Positions 44,516 to 53,466 of a stretch of DNA of 64,000 nt are shown here, in pieces. The position numbers and the translations under genes were made by a program. Origin of the DNA: Streptomyces sp. NBC_01198 (GTDB taxonomy: Bacteria > Actinomycetota > Actinomycetes > Streptomycetales > Streptomycetaceae); contig NZ_CP108568.1 of assembly GCF_036010485.1 (NCBI RefSeq), forward strand, positions 1,736,001 through 1,800,000. The letters run 5' to 3'. The notes beneath the pieces were generated by a model. The model worked only from the letters and a program-made list of their open reading frames with translations, was not told the origin of the DNA and did not search any database. Numbering within the stretch: position 1 is the stretch's first letter; each line of letters opens with the position of its first letter.

Positions 44516-47289
44516 ACGGCGCTGTCCTGCCTTCCTGGCCGGGGCGCGGCGGCGGGCGCCGCCGGGCGGGGGACGATCTCGACGGCGAGTTCCGCGACGT
44601 GGTGGCCGCCCGGGGAGCGCACATGCAGCTCCTCCTCGCCCGGCAGCATCTCCTCGAAGACCGTCCTGGTCCGGCCGCCGCCGGTCAGCGCGTCGAGGGC
44701 GATCAGCGACAGGGGGCTGTCGAAGTCGACGTACTGCGGCTTGGAGCCGCCGAAGGCAGCGCCGAACCCGCCCGTGTCGCCGTCACGTTGCTCGTGCAGG
44801 GTGGCGAACACCCTCTCCGGCAGGCCGTGGTCGCGCCGCCAGCGCTGCCAGCGCAGGAAGAAGCCGGCCTCGTCCGTGCCCGGTTCGCGTACCGGCAGGG
44901 CGCCCGGCGCGGCCGTCCACGACCTGCGGTGCAGCACCACGCTGCGGTAGCGGACCCGCGGCCTGCTGGTGACCCCGTCCCGCACGGCGGCCTCTGGCAC
45001 CCCGCGCCAGACGTCGAAGGAGGCGCGGGAGGTCGGCGACAGCAGCAGCAGCGTGCGCGGCACCTCGGGCAGCACCATCGGCACCAGGTAGCCCAGGTAG
45101 AGGGGGACGACCTCGCGGTCGAGCCGCCGGGAGCGCAGCACCAGCCGGTCGGCCTGCTCGTCGTGCTCGGCGTAGAGGTCGTCCAGGTCGATCCTGGCCT
45201 CGGCGGGGGCAGTGCTGCTCTCGCCGGGGCAGACGATCTCGTAGTCGGTGAGCCGGCCGTGCAGGTTGAGGTTGGTGGTCGCGGAGCCCGCGGTGATCTC
45301 GGCGAAGACCGCGCCGGGCGGCTGCCAGTCCCGCAGCGTCTCGCGCAGCCGCCCGCTCAGGCCGCCGTCGCCCCGGGCATCGTCGTCGTCGAAGCAGTGG
45401 GTGAAGCGGGTGAAGGGGAAGGACAGGCCGCCGTAGGAGTTGTTGAGCACCACCAGCGGGTCGCCGGGGCGGCGGGCGAGCTGCAGGAAGTGGCTGTGCG
45501 GGGCGAACGCCGTCCCGAGCGGCGCCAGTTCGCCGGTGACGGCGGCCACCAGGTCTTCGCCGAGCCGCAGTTCCGCGCCGCCCTCGGGGTGCGCGGCCCA
45601 CAGCTCGCGCATCCGCCCGGTGAAGGCGGCGCGGGCGCTGTCCAGGGCGGCGACCTCCGGCATGCCGAGCCAGTTCTCCTCGGGGGCGTGGGCACCGTCC
45701 GCCGCCCACGGCGACTTGAGCGAGGTGAACTGCAGATACTGCGTGAAGATGTCCTCGTGGAAGTCGTGCACGAGCCGCAGCAGGTCCTCGCACCGCCCGC
45801 CGCGCCCGTGGCGGGCCACGAAGAAGCCCTTGAGGGTGAGCCGTTGGGGCAGTGCCACGTCGAAGGCGGGCATCATCCCGGTGAGGGCGTGCAGCGGGGC
45901 GGCGGCCAGCTCGGTCCACTCGGCCAGGTCGGCCGCGACCGGCTGCTCGCGCACGTCCTCGTAGAGCAGCGTCTGCGGCAGCGACGGCGTGGCCGCGCCC
46001 AGGTCGGCCTGCAACGCGGCGAGGTCGTGGCGCAGTCCGGCCAGCAGCGCGCGGCGGGCGGGGACGTCGGCGTGCCGGTAGCGGTCCACGCGGGCAGCGG
46101 GGCCCTCCAGGCGGTCGGCGATGTCGTCGGCCCAGTCGCGGCCCAGGTCGCGCAGGGCGGCGCGGAAGGACCGCAGCGGGTCCGCGGTGTGCACGTCGGT
46201 CGCCAGGCCGGTCATCTGCAGGATGCCCAGGTCGAGCAGTGTCGCGGCGTAGCGGTCGGCCTGGTCGCCGGTCGCGCCGGTCTCGGCGGTCAGCCAACCG
46301 GTCAACTCGGCGTAGCTGAGGTGCGGTTGCTCGCGGAAGAGGGCGGTCAGCCGCTCCAACGTGCCGCTGTTGCGCAGGAAGAACAACCGGTCGTGGGCCG
46401 CGTCGAAGCTGACGGCGGCGCTGTCGTCGCCCGCGGTGACCGAGCGGCGGACGTAGCGGATGCGGTCCTCGTCGAGCTCCCAGCCGGCCGACAGGGTGAC
46501 CGGCAGGTCGTCGCGGCGGGCGCTGTCGGCGGCGATCAGTTCGGCGAGCCTGGCCAGGACCACGACGTTGAGCCGCGGATGGCTGGTCCAGCGCTCGCCG
46601 GTGCGCACCTCGGGTGCCGCGTCGCCGAAGGTGCCCTCGGCGACGGCGGTGAAGGTGCTGAACGGGCTGGTCTTGCAGGCGGTCCGGTAGAGATACGCCA
46701 GCAGGGAGCGCTCCTTCTTCCTGGTCCGCTTGTCCGGTACGGGCGCACGGTCGGCGATGAAGGCGTCGAGCTGCCCGTCGAGGGTCGGCGAGGCGAGCGC
46801 GAGGGCGAGCCGCAGCCGGTCCGCACCGGCGAGGGTGCGCAGTGCCGTTCTGGCGGCGGCCAGTTCGCGGTCGAGCAACGGGCCGCCCGCGGTGTGCAGT
46901 TCGGCCAGCCGCAGCCGGGCGTCGAGCCAGCAGGTGAGCAGGTCGCCGGTGCCGCCGCCGACTCCGGCAGCCAGCCGGCGCACGGCGTCGGGGTCGCCGG
47001 GCAGCCGGTCGTTGAAGACCTGGCGGCGCAGCGCGAGCACCGCCCGGCGGTCCGCGTCGTCCTCGGTGGCCTTGACCAGGACCGTCAGCGGGTCGTTCAG
47101 CTCCTGCCCGAGCGAGGCCACTTTCTGCTCGGCGGCCAGGACCTCCGCGGCCCAGCGCCGGGCGTCGGGGCTGCGCAGGCGGTGCACGGCCTCCACCGGC
47201 AGACCCGCCACCCGCAGCATGAAGCGGCGGTGCAGCAGCCAGCTCCGCGAGCTGTCCCCCGTGTCCTGCGCGACGGCGTCGACGCTCAT
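44512..47289 (-). CDS. Lantibiotic dehydratase, glutamylation subunit (split LanB)
   Basis: This 925-residue protein corresponds to the N-terminal LanB dehydratase domain that transfers glutamate from tRNA-Glu to Ser/Thr. It has KERSLLAYLYRTACKTSPFSTFTAVAEG, LVVLNNSYGGLSFPFTRFTHCF, and a long C-terminal extension rich in Arg and Asp. It lacks the PF14028 elimination domain, supplied by the adjacent gene, as in split dehydratases of thiopeptide and goadsporin clusters. The AGGAAGGAG ribosome-binding site is strong. Confidence 0.92.
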   Translation of the reverse strand: MSVDAVAQDTGDSSRSWLLHRRFMLRVAGLPVEAVHRLRSPDARRWAAEVLAAEQKVASLGQELNDPLTVLVKATEDDADRRAVLALRRQVFNDRLPGDPDAVRRLAAGVGGGTGDLLTCWLDARLRLAELHTAGGPLLDRELAAARTALRTLAGADRLRLALALASPTLDGQLDAFIADRAPVPDKRTRKKERSLLAYLYRTACKTSPFSTFTAVAEGTFGDAAPEVRTGERWTSHPRLNVVVLARLAELIAADSARRDDLPVTLSAGWELDEDRIRYVRRSVTAGDDSAAVSFDAAHDRLFFLRNSGTLERLTALFREQPHLSYAELTGWLTAETGATGDQADRYAATLLDLGILQMTGLATDVHTADPLRSFRAALRDLGRDWADDIADRLEGPAARVDRYRHADVPARRALLAGLRHDLAALQADLGAATPSLPQTLLYEDVREQPVAADLAEWTELAAAPLHALTGMMPAFDVALPQRLTLKGFFVARHGRGGRCEDLLRLVHDFHEDIFTQYLQFTSLKSPWAADGAHAPEENWLGMPEVAALDSARAAFTGRMRELWAAHPEGGAELRLGEDLVAAVTGELAPLGTAFAPHSHFLQLARRPGDPLVVLNNSYGGLSFPFTRFTHCFDDDDARGDGGLSGRLRETLRDWQPPGAVFAEITAGSATTNLNLHGRLTDYEIVCPGESSTAPAEARIDLDDLYAEHDEQADRLVLRSRRLDREVVPLYLGYLVPMVLPEVPRTLLLLSPTSRASFDVWRGVPEAAVRDGVTSRPRVRYRSVVLHRRSWTAAPGALPVREPGTDEAGFFLRWQRWRRDHGLPERVFATLHEQRDGDTGGFGAAFGGSKPQYVDFDSPLSLIALDALTGGGRTRTVFEEMLPGEEELHVRSPGGHHVAELAVEIVPRPAAPAAAPRPGRQDSAV

Positions 47290-47357
47290 GCCGCTCCTTC
47301 CTGTCCTTCGGTCCGTCCTGGCATCGGGTGGGAGTGGGCCGCGTGCGGCCGCGGCGT

Positions 47358-48944
47358 TCAGGCGAGGTCGTAGCGGAAGTCGGCGGGCCGGGGGCGTTCG
47401 TGGCCGATCATCATGATCAGCAGCGGCACCTCGCCGGTCGTGTCGAGCGCCAGCTCCTCGGTGAAGGAGATCGCGTCGAAGCCCAGCGCCACCCCGCAGG
47501 ACAGGCCCGCCGCGGCCGACGCGGTGTAGACGGCCTGGGAGATCCCGCCGATCACGGCGTTGACCAGGCGGTATCCCCGGTCGCCGACCGCGTCGAGCAC
47601 GGCGGTGGTGCGGGCGACGGGCACGATGACGGCGGCCGCCTGCTCCAGGTTGTAGTTGGCCAGGAAGTAGTTCCGCTGCAGGAACTCGCCCGGCGCGCCC
47701 GCCGCGACCAGCCGCAGTGAGCCGTCGGCGCGGTCGTGCAGATAGCTGCCGGGCTCGACGCCCGCCACGTGGTTGACGAAGACGTACGCCCGGGTCAGCG
47801 GGCCGGCGCCCGGGGTCTCCGCGTCGCTGTCCAGGGTGCCGGCGGCGTCGACGGCGGCCAGCACGGTGGCGAGCGCTTCGGCCGGCAGCGGCGTCGTCGC
47901 CTGGAAGCGGCCGAAGCTGCTGCGCCGGTCACGCAGCGCGGTGCCGACCGGGGTGTCCAGCGCCTTCGGTGCGGGCAGCGCGGTCCGCTCGCCGCCGGGG
48001 GGCACCGGCAGCGCCAGCGCGCCGTCCAGCGCTCCTGCGGCGGGCCGGTCGGCGTCGCCGTCGAGCGTCGCTTCGTGCATGCGGCGTACGATCTCGAAGG
48101 TCATGGTCGTCCGGGACCGCTCCTGGTCGGCGTATCGCACGCGGGGGGCTGCGAGCGCGGGAGCCGAGGTCACGGCGGGCCGCTCCCAGGCGAGCGGGAC
48201 CACCGCGAAGACGCCCTCCTCGTCCGGTGCGAGTCCCAGCAGCCGGCCGAGCCTGGCCTCGTCGAACCACAGGGCGGGCCCGATGTGCAGCCCGCGCGCC
48301 CTGGCCCAGATCCGCCAGGTCTGCAGCAGGGCGCCGGTGTCCATCGTCACGACGTGGTAGCTGAAGCTGTTGTACTTGAAGGCGTTCTGCCAGAACCGCA
48401 CGCCGAGGACCAGGAACTGGTCGTACGCCGCCAGGTCCGCGCCGCCCGCCGCGCGCACTTCGGCCGTCACGTCGCCCGCCAGCAGCCGCCGCAGGTCGTG
48501 GTGCGGGGTGGAGTAGTAGTAGACGCCGGGGGTCAGCGGGCCCGAGGGGCCTGCCACCCAGTGCACGCCGACCGGGTAGAGGCCGCCGCCGGAGGCGGTG
48601 CCGCGCGACCAGTTGGCCTGGGTGTACATCGGCAGGGTGCCGAGGTCGGAGTTGGCCTGCACGGCGAGCCGGCGGCCGACCAGGCCGTAGGACTCCTGGA
48701 GCATCCCGGCGAGCAGCGGCAGTGTGAAGGCCCCGGTGCCGCGCGGCCCGAACAGCCCACGCTGCACGGTCGCCTCGCCGGTGGGCGGCAGGTCGGCGGC
48801 CTGCGGCAGCGGGAAGGCCTCGGCGCCGGGAAAGTGCTTGCCCTTGCGCGGCCGGTCGGCCCAGTCGGGGACGAAGTCGGCCGGCTCCATGGGATACCTG
48901 CCCCGCCGGACGATGGCGGTCGCGTACTCATGGGCGAATCCCAC
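47358..48944 (-). CDS. SagB-type azoline dehydrogenase
   Basis: This 528-residue flavoprotein of the nitroreductase superfamily has two SagB-like halves (ASGGGLYPVGVHWVAG in the first; RRSSFGRFQATTPLP and QAVYTASAAAGLSCGVALGF in the second). SagB enzymes use FMN to oxidise thiazolines and oxazolines to azoles. The chain starts at GTG 48944 with GAGAGGAAACACCC upstream. It is separated by 68 bases from the LanB gene and by 105 bases from the YcaO gene. Confidence 0.9.
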   Translation of the reverse strand: MGFAHEYATAIVRRGRYPMEPADFVPDWADRPRKGKHFPGAEAFPLPQAADLPPTGEATVQRGLFGPRGTGAFTLPLLAGMLQESYGLVGRRLAVQANSDLGTLPMYTQANWSRGTASGGGLYPVGVHWVAGPSGPLTPGVYYYSTPHHDLRRLLAGDVTAEVRAAGGADLAAYDQFLVLGVRFWQNAFKYNSFSYHVVTMDTGALLQTWRIWARARGLHIGPALWFDEARLGRLLGLAPDEEGVFAVVPLAWERPAVTSAPALAAPRVRYADQERSRTTMTFEIVRRMHEATLDGDADRPAAGALDGALALPVPPGGERTALPAPKALDTPVGTALRDRRSSFGRFQATTPLPAEALATVLAAVDAAGTLDSDAETPGAGPLTRAYVFVNHVAGVEPGSYLHDRADGSLRLVAAGAPGEFLQRNYFLANYNLEQAAAVIVPVARTTAVLDAVGDRGYRLVNAVIGGISQAVYTASAAAGLSCGVALGFDAISFTEELALDTTGEVPLLIMMIGHERPRPADFRYDLA

Positions 48945-49049
48945 GGGTGTTTCCTCTCTGTGCGGGTGTCCGTCTGCGGGGTCGGTAGGGGTGCGGAGCC
49001 GGGCGGGCCGTGCGGGGCCGCTGCGGGCGGTGCGGGGCCGTTGCGGGCC

Positions 49050-51017
49050 TCAAGGGAACGGGTGCGGGGCCTGGTTGAGGTCGGCGGCGGTCAGGTCGCG
49101 GGTGTGCAGGCCCGCCGCACGCAGTGCGGTGCGCGTCCTGGGCAGGTGGCGGGCGCGCTGCCGTCGCCAGCCGAAGTCGATGGGCAGCAGGCCCGGCACG
49201 ATCACCCCGGCGGTGTGGAAGCCGAGTTCGCGCTGCTCGGGCATGGTCTGGTCGACCACGACCACGTCGAAGCCGGCCTTCGCGACCGCCTCGACGCAGG
49301 CGGCCACGTCGTCGCCGAGGTCGTCGCCGGGCGGCAGGACGCCGGGTCCGCTCGCGCCGAGGTCGGCCGGCGCGACGCGCGGGCGGTCGCCGCGCAGCAG
49401 GAAGTCGGCGTGGACGGCCATTTCGGGCAGGCCGTAGAGCAGCGGGTGGTCGTGCAGCACCAGCACCCGGTCGAAGTCGGCGGCCAGGGACCGCAGTCGG
49501 GCCTGGTCGCGGGCGGTCCTGCGGCGCAGGTTGACCGCGTCGGTGGCGATCTCGCACAGCCCGGCCGCCAGCGCCGCCTCCGGGTCGAGTCCGGCGCCCG
49601 CCCCGAAGCACAACCGGCCGAGACCGCCGTCGATCCGCTCGGCCACCGCGGTGACCACCGGGATCGGGAAGCTGATCCGGGTGTCGAAGAAGCGGGCCCG
49701 GTAGCCGTACATCGCGAGCCGGTCGATCATCGCATGGGTGTGCGCGCTGCGGCTGCCGGCAACGTCGATCTCCGGCAGCGGCGCCCGTCCGTACCAGGCC
49801 AGCAGGAACGCGTCGCGCTCGACGACCTCCATCAGGCCGTGGTAGACGGCCTCGGCCAGACTCCCGCCGGACGCGCAGCCGTTGGAACTCTCCTGCACGA
49901 ACCGGTGCTCCAGGCCGCCGGGTGCGTGGTAGTAGGCAAGGATCTCCGGTACGAGCAGCGGCCGTTGGTCGCGCAGCGACCAGCCCCACACCCAGGGGAT
50001 CGGCCGGGCCGGGTCGAAGGGCCGCACGCCGGGCTCGGACCGGTGGAAGTCGTCGCAGTACAGCCCGCAGGCGCGCGGGTCGAGCACCGCCTCCACGGTC
50101 GCCAGTTCGTCGTAGGCGGCCACCACCGTGGTGCGCTTGCCGCGCGGGCGCATCCCGGCGAAGCGCTCCAGCCCTTCAAGCAGGCCGACGCGCTCGCTGG
50201 AGCGGTAGCGCGGGGTGTGGCCCCCCCAGAAGCACTCCCGCAGGTAGTCGCCGGAGCGCAGCAGGAACGAGCCCACGGTCGAGGAGGTGGACGCCGAGAT
50301 CAGATCGGGCACCACCGAGGGGCCGAGCATGCCCGCGGCCGGGTTCACGAACGCCTCGAAGGGCACGTCGTAGTCGTCGGCGGGCCGGGCGCGGAAGACG
50401 TCGGGGGCCGGTTTCGGCGCCGGGGCGAAGCTGATCCGCGCGCCCTCAGCGGTGTCGGCGGCCCGTTCGCCGCAGCGCGGGCACTCGGCGTCCGGTACGA
50501 AGGCGAAGCGGGTCACCCGCAGCGTCTCGGCGTCCACCAGGAAGGCGTACGGCAGTTGTCCGGCGCCGCCCGGCCGCTCCCGGTGCGCCGCGATCAGCGC
50601 GGCGACGGCGTCCACCCCGAAGGCCGGGTCACCGGCGCCCGTTCCTGCGGCCCGCGTTCCTGCACCGGTCTCCAGCGCCTCGCGCAGCGCCCGGGACCGC
50701 ACCCCCTGCCAGCGGCGGGCCAGGCAGCGCGGGCAGCCCGCGGTGCCGTCCGGCGCGAACGGGCCGACGAGGACCAGGTGCCCGTAGCGGTACACCCCGA
50801 CCGCGCCCGGCGGCCCGTCCTCGCCGTCGCCCACGGCCAGTTCGTCCCGCACCCCGAGCGCCCCGACGACGACGTCCGCGTCCCCTCCCGCGTGCCGGGC
50901 GAGGCCGGCGGCGAGCCGCCCGGCCAGCCGCGCGCAGGACTCGTCCAGCGGTCCGGCGTGACCGGCCCTGGGGGCCGCCGCGAGGGCGGTGGCGGCGGGT
51001 GGCGGGGCCGGGCTCAC
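49050..51017 (-). CDS. YcaO-domain cyclodehydratase paralogue 1
   Basis: This 655-residue protein has an N-terminal zinc-ribbon part with two CPRC motifs and a YcaO domain (SNGCASGGSLAEAVYHGLMEVVERDAF), ending PHPFP. It is the direct neighbour of the E1-like partner (GTGA overlap), so it is the best candidate for the core ATP-dependent azoline synthase. It shares domain order and C-terminus with the protein at 38255. Confidence 0.92.
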   Translation of the reverse strand: MSPAPPPAATALAAAPRAGHAGPLDESCARLAGRLAAGLARHAGGDADVVVGALGVRDELAVGDGEDGPPGAVGVYRYGHLVLVGPFAPDGTAGCPRCLARRWQGVRSRALREALETGAGTRAAGTGAGDPAFGVDAVAALIAAHRERPGGAGQLPYAFLVDAETLRVTRFAFVPDAECPRCGERAADTAEGARISFAPAPKPAPDVFRARPADDYDVPFEAFVNPAAGMLGPSVVPDLISASTSSTVGSFLLRSGDYLRECFWGGHTPRYRSSERVGLLEGLERFAGMRPRGKRTTVVAAYDELATVEAVLDPRACGLYCDDFHRSEPGVRPFDPARPIPWVWGWSLRDQRPLLVPEILAYYHAPGGLEHRFVQESSNGCASGGSLAEAVYHGLMEVVERDAFLLAWYGRAPLPEIDVAGSRSAHTHAMIDRLAMYGYRARFFDTRISFPIPVVTAVAERIDGGLGRLCFGAGAGLDPEAALAAGLCEIATDAVNLRRRTARDQARLRSLAADFDRVLVLHDHPLLYGLPEMAVHADFLLRGDRPRVAPADLGASGPGVLPPGDDLGDDVAACVEAVAKAGFDVVVVDQTMPEQRELGFHTAGVIVPGLLPIDFGWRRQRARHLPRTRTALRAAGLHTRDLTAADLNQAPHPFP

Positions 51018-53461
51018 GGGCGGGCCCCGGGGGTGGTGAGCAGGACGCGGGTGGTGTGCAGGCGCCCCGCCGCCAGGTCGGGGGCATGGATCGGGGCGGT
51101 CAGCACGTCGCGGCCGGCGGCGCGCAAGGCGGCGGCGACCGCGGCCCAGCCGGTGGCGTGCGCGCCGGCGGACTCGCCGGTCGGGACGAGGGCGGCCGGG
51201 TCGAGGTCGGTCGGCACGAGGGCGGCCGGGTCGAGATCGGCGAGCAGCGGGTCGCCGAGGTCGGGCGTGCCGCCGGTCTGTACGGCGCCGAGCAGGTCGC
51301 GCACCGCGGTGAGCACGGCGTCGCGGCGGCGCGGAGCCGCGGCGACCGCCCAGCGCGGCAGGCCCGTTGCCGGGTCGGCCGCCCTGGCCAGCACCACCGG
51401 AAGGGCGCACTCCCCCGGCCCGCCGCCCAAGGCGAGGATCTCCAGCTCGGCGCCGAGGCCCGCGGCGGAGCGGAGCAGGAAGGTGATCTCGGCGTCGTCG
51501 CTGTCCGGCGCGGCCGGGTCGAGGCGGTCCACGGCGAAGGTGCCGCGGAGCGCGGAACGCAGCGCGTCGTGGGCCAGCGCGGTCCGCAGGCCGCGGGCCA
51601 CCGCGGCGGCCGGGGTCGCACCCGCGCCGGTGCCCGCGGAGGTCGGCTCGACGACGCGCGCCTGGTTGTCGGGCCCGAACGGCCGCAGCGCCGCCGCGGG
51701 CACCAGCAGCGTCTCGCCGCTGAGCAGCGAGGTCGCCGGGCACCAGCGCGCGATCAGCTCCGCCGGTGTGCCGAGCCCGGACGCGACGCTCAGCCGCGCC
51801 GGGTCCAGCGCCCGCCACTTGCCGCGCGCGGCTTCCAACTCCGCCCCGGCCAGGACCTGCTGGACCGGCACCACCCGCTCGGCATAGACCTCGGCGGCAC
51901 GGTGCAGTGCCCGCAGCCGCGCCCCGGCGACATGGTGCACGTCGAAGGCGGTGATCTCGCGGCGTCCGCGGTGCCCGGTGCCGAGCACCACCGTGCTGAC
52001 CTTCAACGGCGTCTGCGCCCAGTCCTCGTCGGCGTAGGCGGTGAAGACCCCGGTCCGCGACTGCACCAGCACCGCCCGCCCGGAGATCTCCCCGAGTGCG
52101 GCCTGCGCGGCGTCCTCCTCCGCGGCCCCGTCCGCGACCGGCCCGCCGAGCGGCGAGACCGCGCCACCCGTCGCGGGCGCCTCCGTCGCCGGTGCGGCCG
52201 CTTCCGCGGTGCCGTCCGCGGTCCCGTCCGCGGTCCCGTCCACGACCGGCCCGCTGCCGGGTGCCGCGCCGTCCGCACGCACAGCGCCCGCAGGCGTATC
52301 CGTGGTCGCCGCCGCCGTGCCTGGCCGTTCCTCCTGCGCCAGGTCGGCCAGCAGGACGGGCTCGTCCACCGGCTCGGACGCCGTGGCGCAGTGCGGGCAG
52401 CGCGGGTGCGGCAGCAGGGGCTCGGCCGTGGTGTCCAGGGAGTCGGTGTGCTGGACGATCAGCTGGTTCTCGGTCTCCGCGGGCAGCACGCCGGTCGTGC
52501 GGCGGAAGACCTCGTAGCCGAGGAGGTTGCCGATCATCGCCGCCAGCGGGCCGCCGACCGCGGGGCCGGCCGGCTCGCGCGGGCCGCCGGGGGCCGTCGC
52601 GCTCCACAGGTCCGCGGCGGCGCCCGGCTCGCCGTTGGTCCCCAGCCGCAGCGCCGCGCAGGTCCAACAGCCGGCGGCGCCACGGGACATGAGCGGGCCG
52701 ATCACCACCGAGTCGCCGAAGGGCCAGGCCGGCAGCAGCAACCGGCCGGCCGGTATGCCGGCGTCGAGCAGCGCGGCGAGCCGCCGGGGCGCGTCCGTCC
52801 CGGTGACCAGGACCATGTCGTAGCCGTCGAGGTCGTCCCAGCCGTACGCGGCCGGGTCGTCGCCCGCCGTGGCGTCAAGCACCGCGACCTCGGTGGCGCA
52901 GCCGGCGTCCCGCAGCCCCGCCGCCTCGGCGGTGACCTCGGCGAAGGCGTTGCCCGGGCGGTCGATGGAGTGCGGTACCGCGACGGCGGCGCACCCGTTG
53001 CGTATCAGGCTCAGCGCCGCCCAGCGGGCGACCGCGTCGTCGCCGACGACGGCGACCCGGGTGCGCCGGAAGCGCAGGAAGCGGGCGACGGAGCCGTCGG
53101 TGTAGTGGTCGATGTAGTCGACCTGCGCGGCGAAACGCTCGGCGACGGCGGGGTCGAGCGGCTCGGCGCCGTCCTCCGCGGGGACGGCGTCCCGGGCGAA
53201 GCCACGCGCGTAGAGCGTGCCGACCAGCCGGACCACCATCTCGCGCTGCTTGTCCCCGAGCCCCTGGCAGAGGGCGGCCACGGTGTGGTCACCGGTCAGG
53301 TGCGGGACCATGAGCGTCGCGAAGCGGTAGGCGGAAGGCATCACGACGCTGAATCCGCCGCGCGCGTTGTGGAAGTGCACGCCGGTGGGCGTCTGGGTGT
53401 AGAGCACGTCCCGGCGGATCCGCGGCCGGGTGTCGGCGAGTTCGTCGTAGCTGGACACCAT
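51014..53461 (-). CDS. E1-like/leader-peptide-binding partner of YcaO
   Basis: This 815-residue protein has an N-terminal winged region (VSSYDELADTRPRIRRDVLY...RGGFSVVMPSAYRFATLM, residues 1-90) typical of RiPP recognition elements. A Rossmann E1-like fold follows (RTRVAVVGDDAVARWAALSLIRNGC), with two CxxC zinc pairs (CWTC, CPHC). The C-terminal half is poorly conserved and contains an Ala/Asp/Gly-Thr linker with GTAD repeats and a 30-base tandem duplication (51181-51240). It should present the precursor leader to the YcaO enzyme. ATG 53461 is ten bases after GGAGG; GTG 53470 overlapping the SARP stop is an alternative. Confidence 0.88.
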   Translation of the reverse strand: MVSSYDELADTRPRIRRDVLYTQTPTGVHFHNARGGFSVVMPSAYRFATLMVPHLTGDHTVAALCQGLGDKQREMVVRLVGTLYARGFARDAVPAEDGAEPLDPAVAERFAAQVDYIDHYTDGSVARFLRFRRTRVAVVGDDAVARWAALSLIRNGCAAVAVPHSIDRPGNAFAEVTAEAAGLRDAGCATEVAVLDATAGDDPAAYGWDDLDGYDMVLVTGTDAPRRLAALLDAGIPAGRLLLPAWPFGDSVVIGPLMSRGAAGCWTCAALRLGTNGEPGAAADLWSATAPGGPREPAGPAVGGPLAAMIGNLLGYEVFRRTTGVLPAETENQLIVQHTDSLDTTAEPLLPHPRCPHCATASEPVDEPVLLADLAQEERPGTAAATTDTPAGAVRADGAAPGSGPVVDGTADGTADGTAEAAAPATEAPATGGAVSPLGGPVADGAAEEDAAQAALGEISGRAVLVQSRTGVFTAYADEDWAQTPLKVSTVVLGTGHRGRREITAFDVHHVAGARLRALHRAAEVYAERVVPVQQVLAGAELEAARGKWRALDPARLSVASGLGTPAELIARWCPATSLLSGETLLVPAAALRPFGPDNQARVVEPTSAGTGAGATPAAAVARGLRTALAHDALRSALRGTFAVDRLDPAAPDSDDAEITFLLRSAAGLGAELEILALGGGPGECALPVVLARAADPATGLPRWAVAAAPRRRDAVLTAVRDLLGAVQTGGTPDLGDPLLADLDPAALVPTDLDPAALVPTGESAGAHATGWAAVAAALRAAGRDVLTAPIHAPDLAAGRLHTTRVLLTTPGARP

Positions 53462-53466
53462 GTCAG

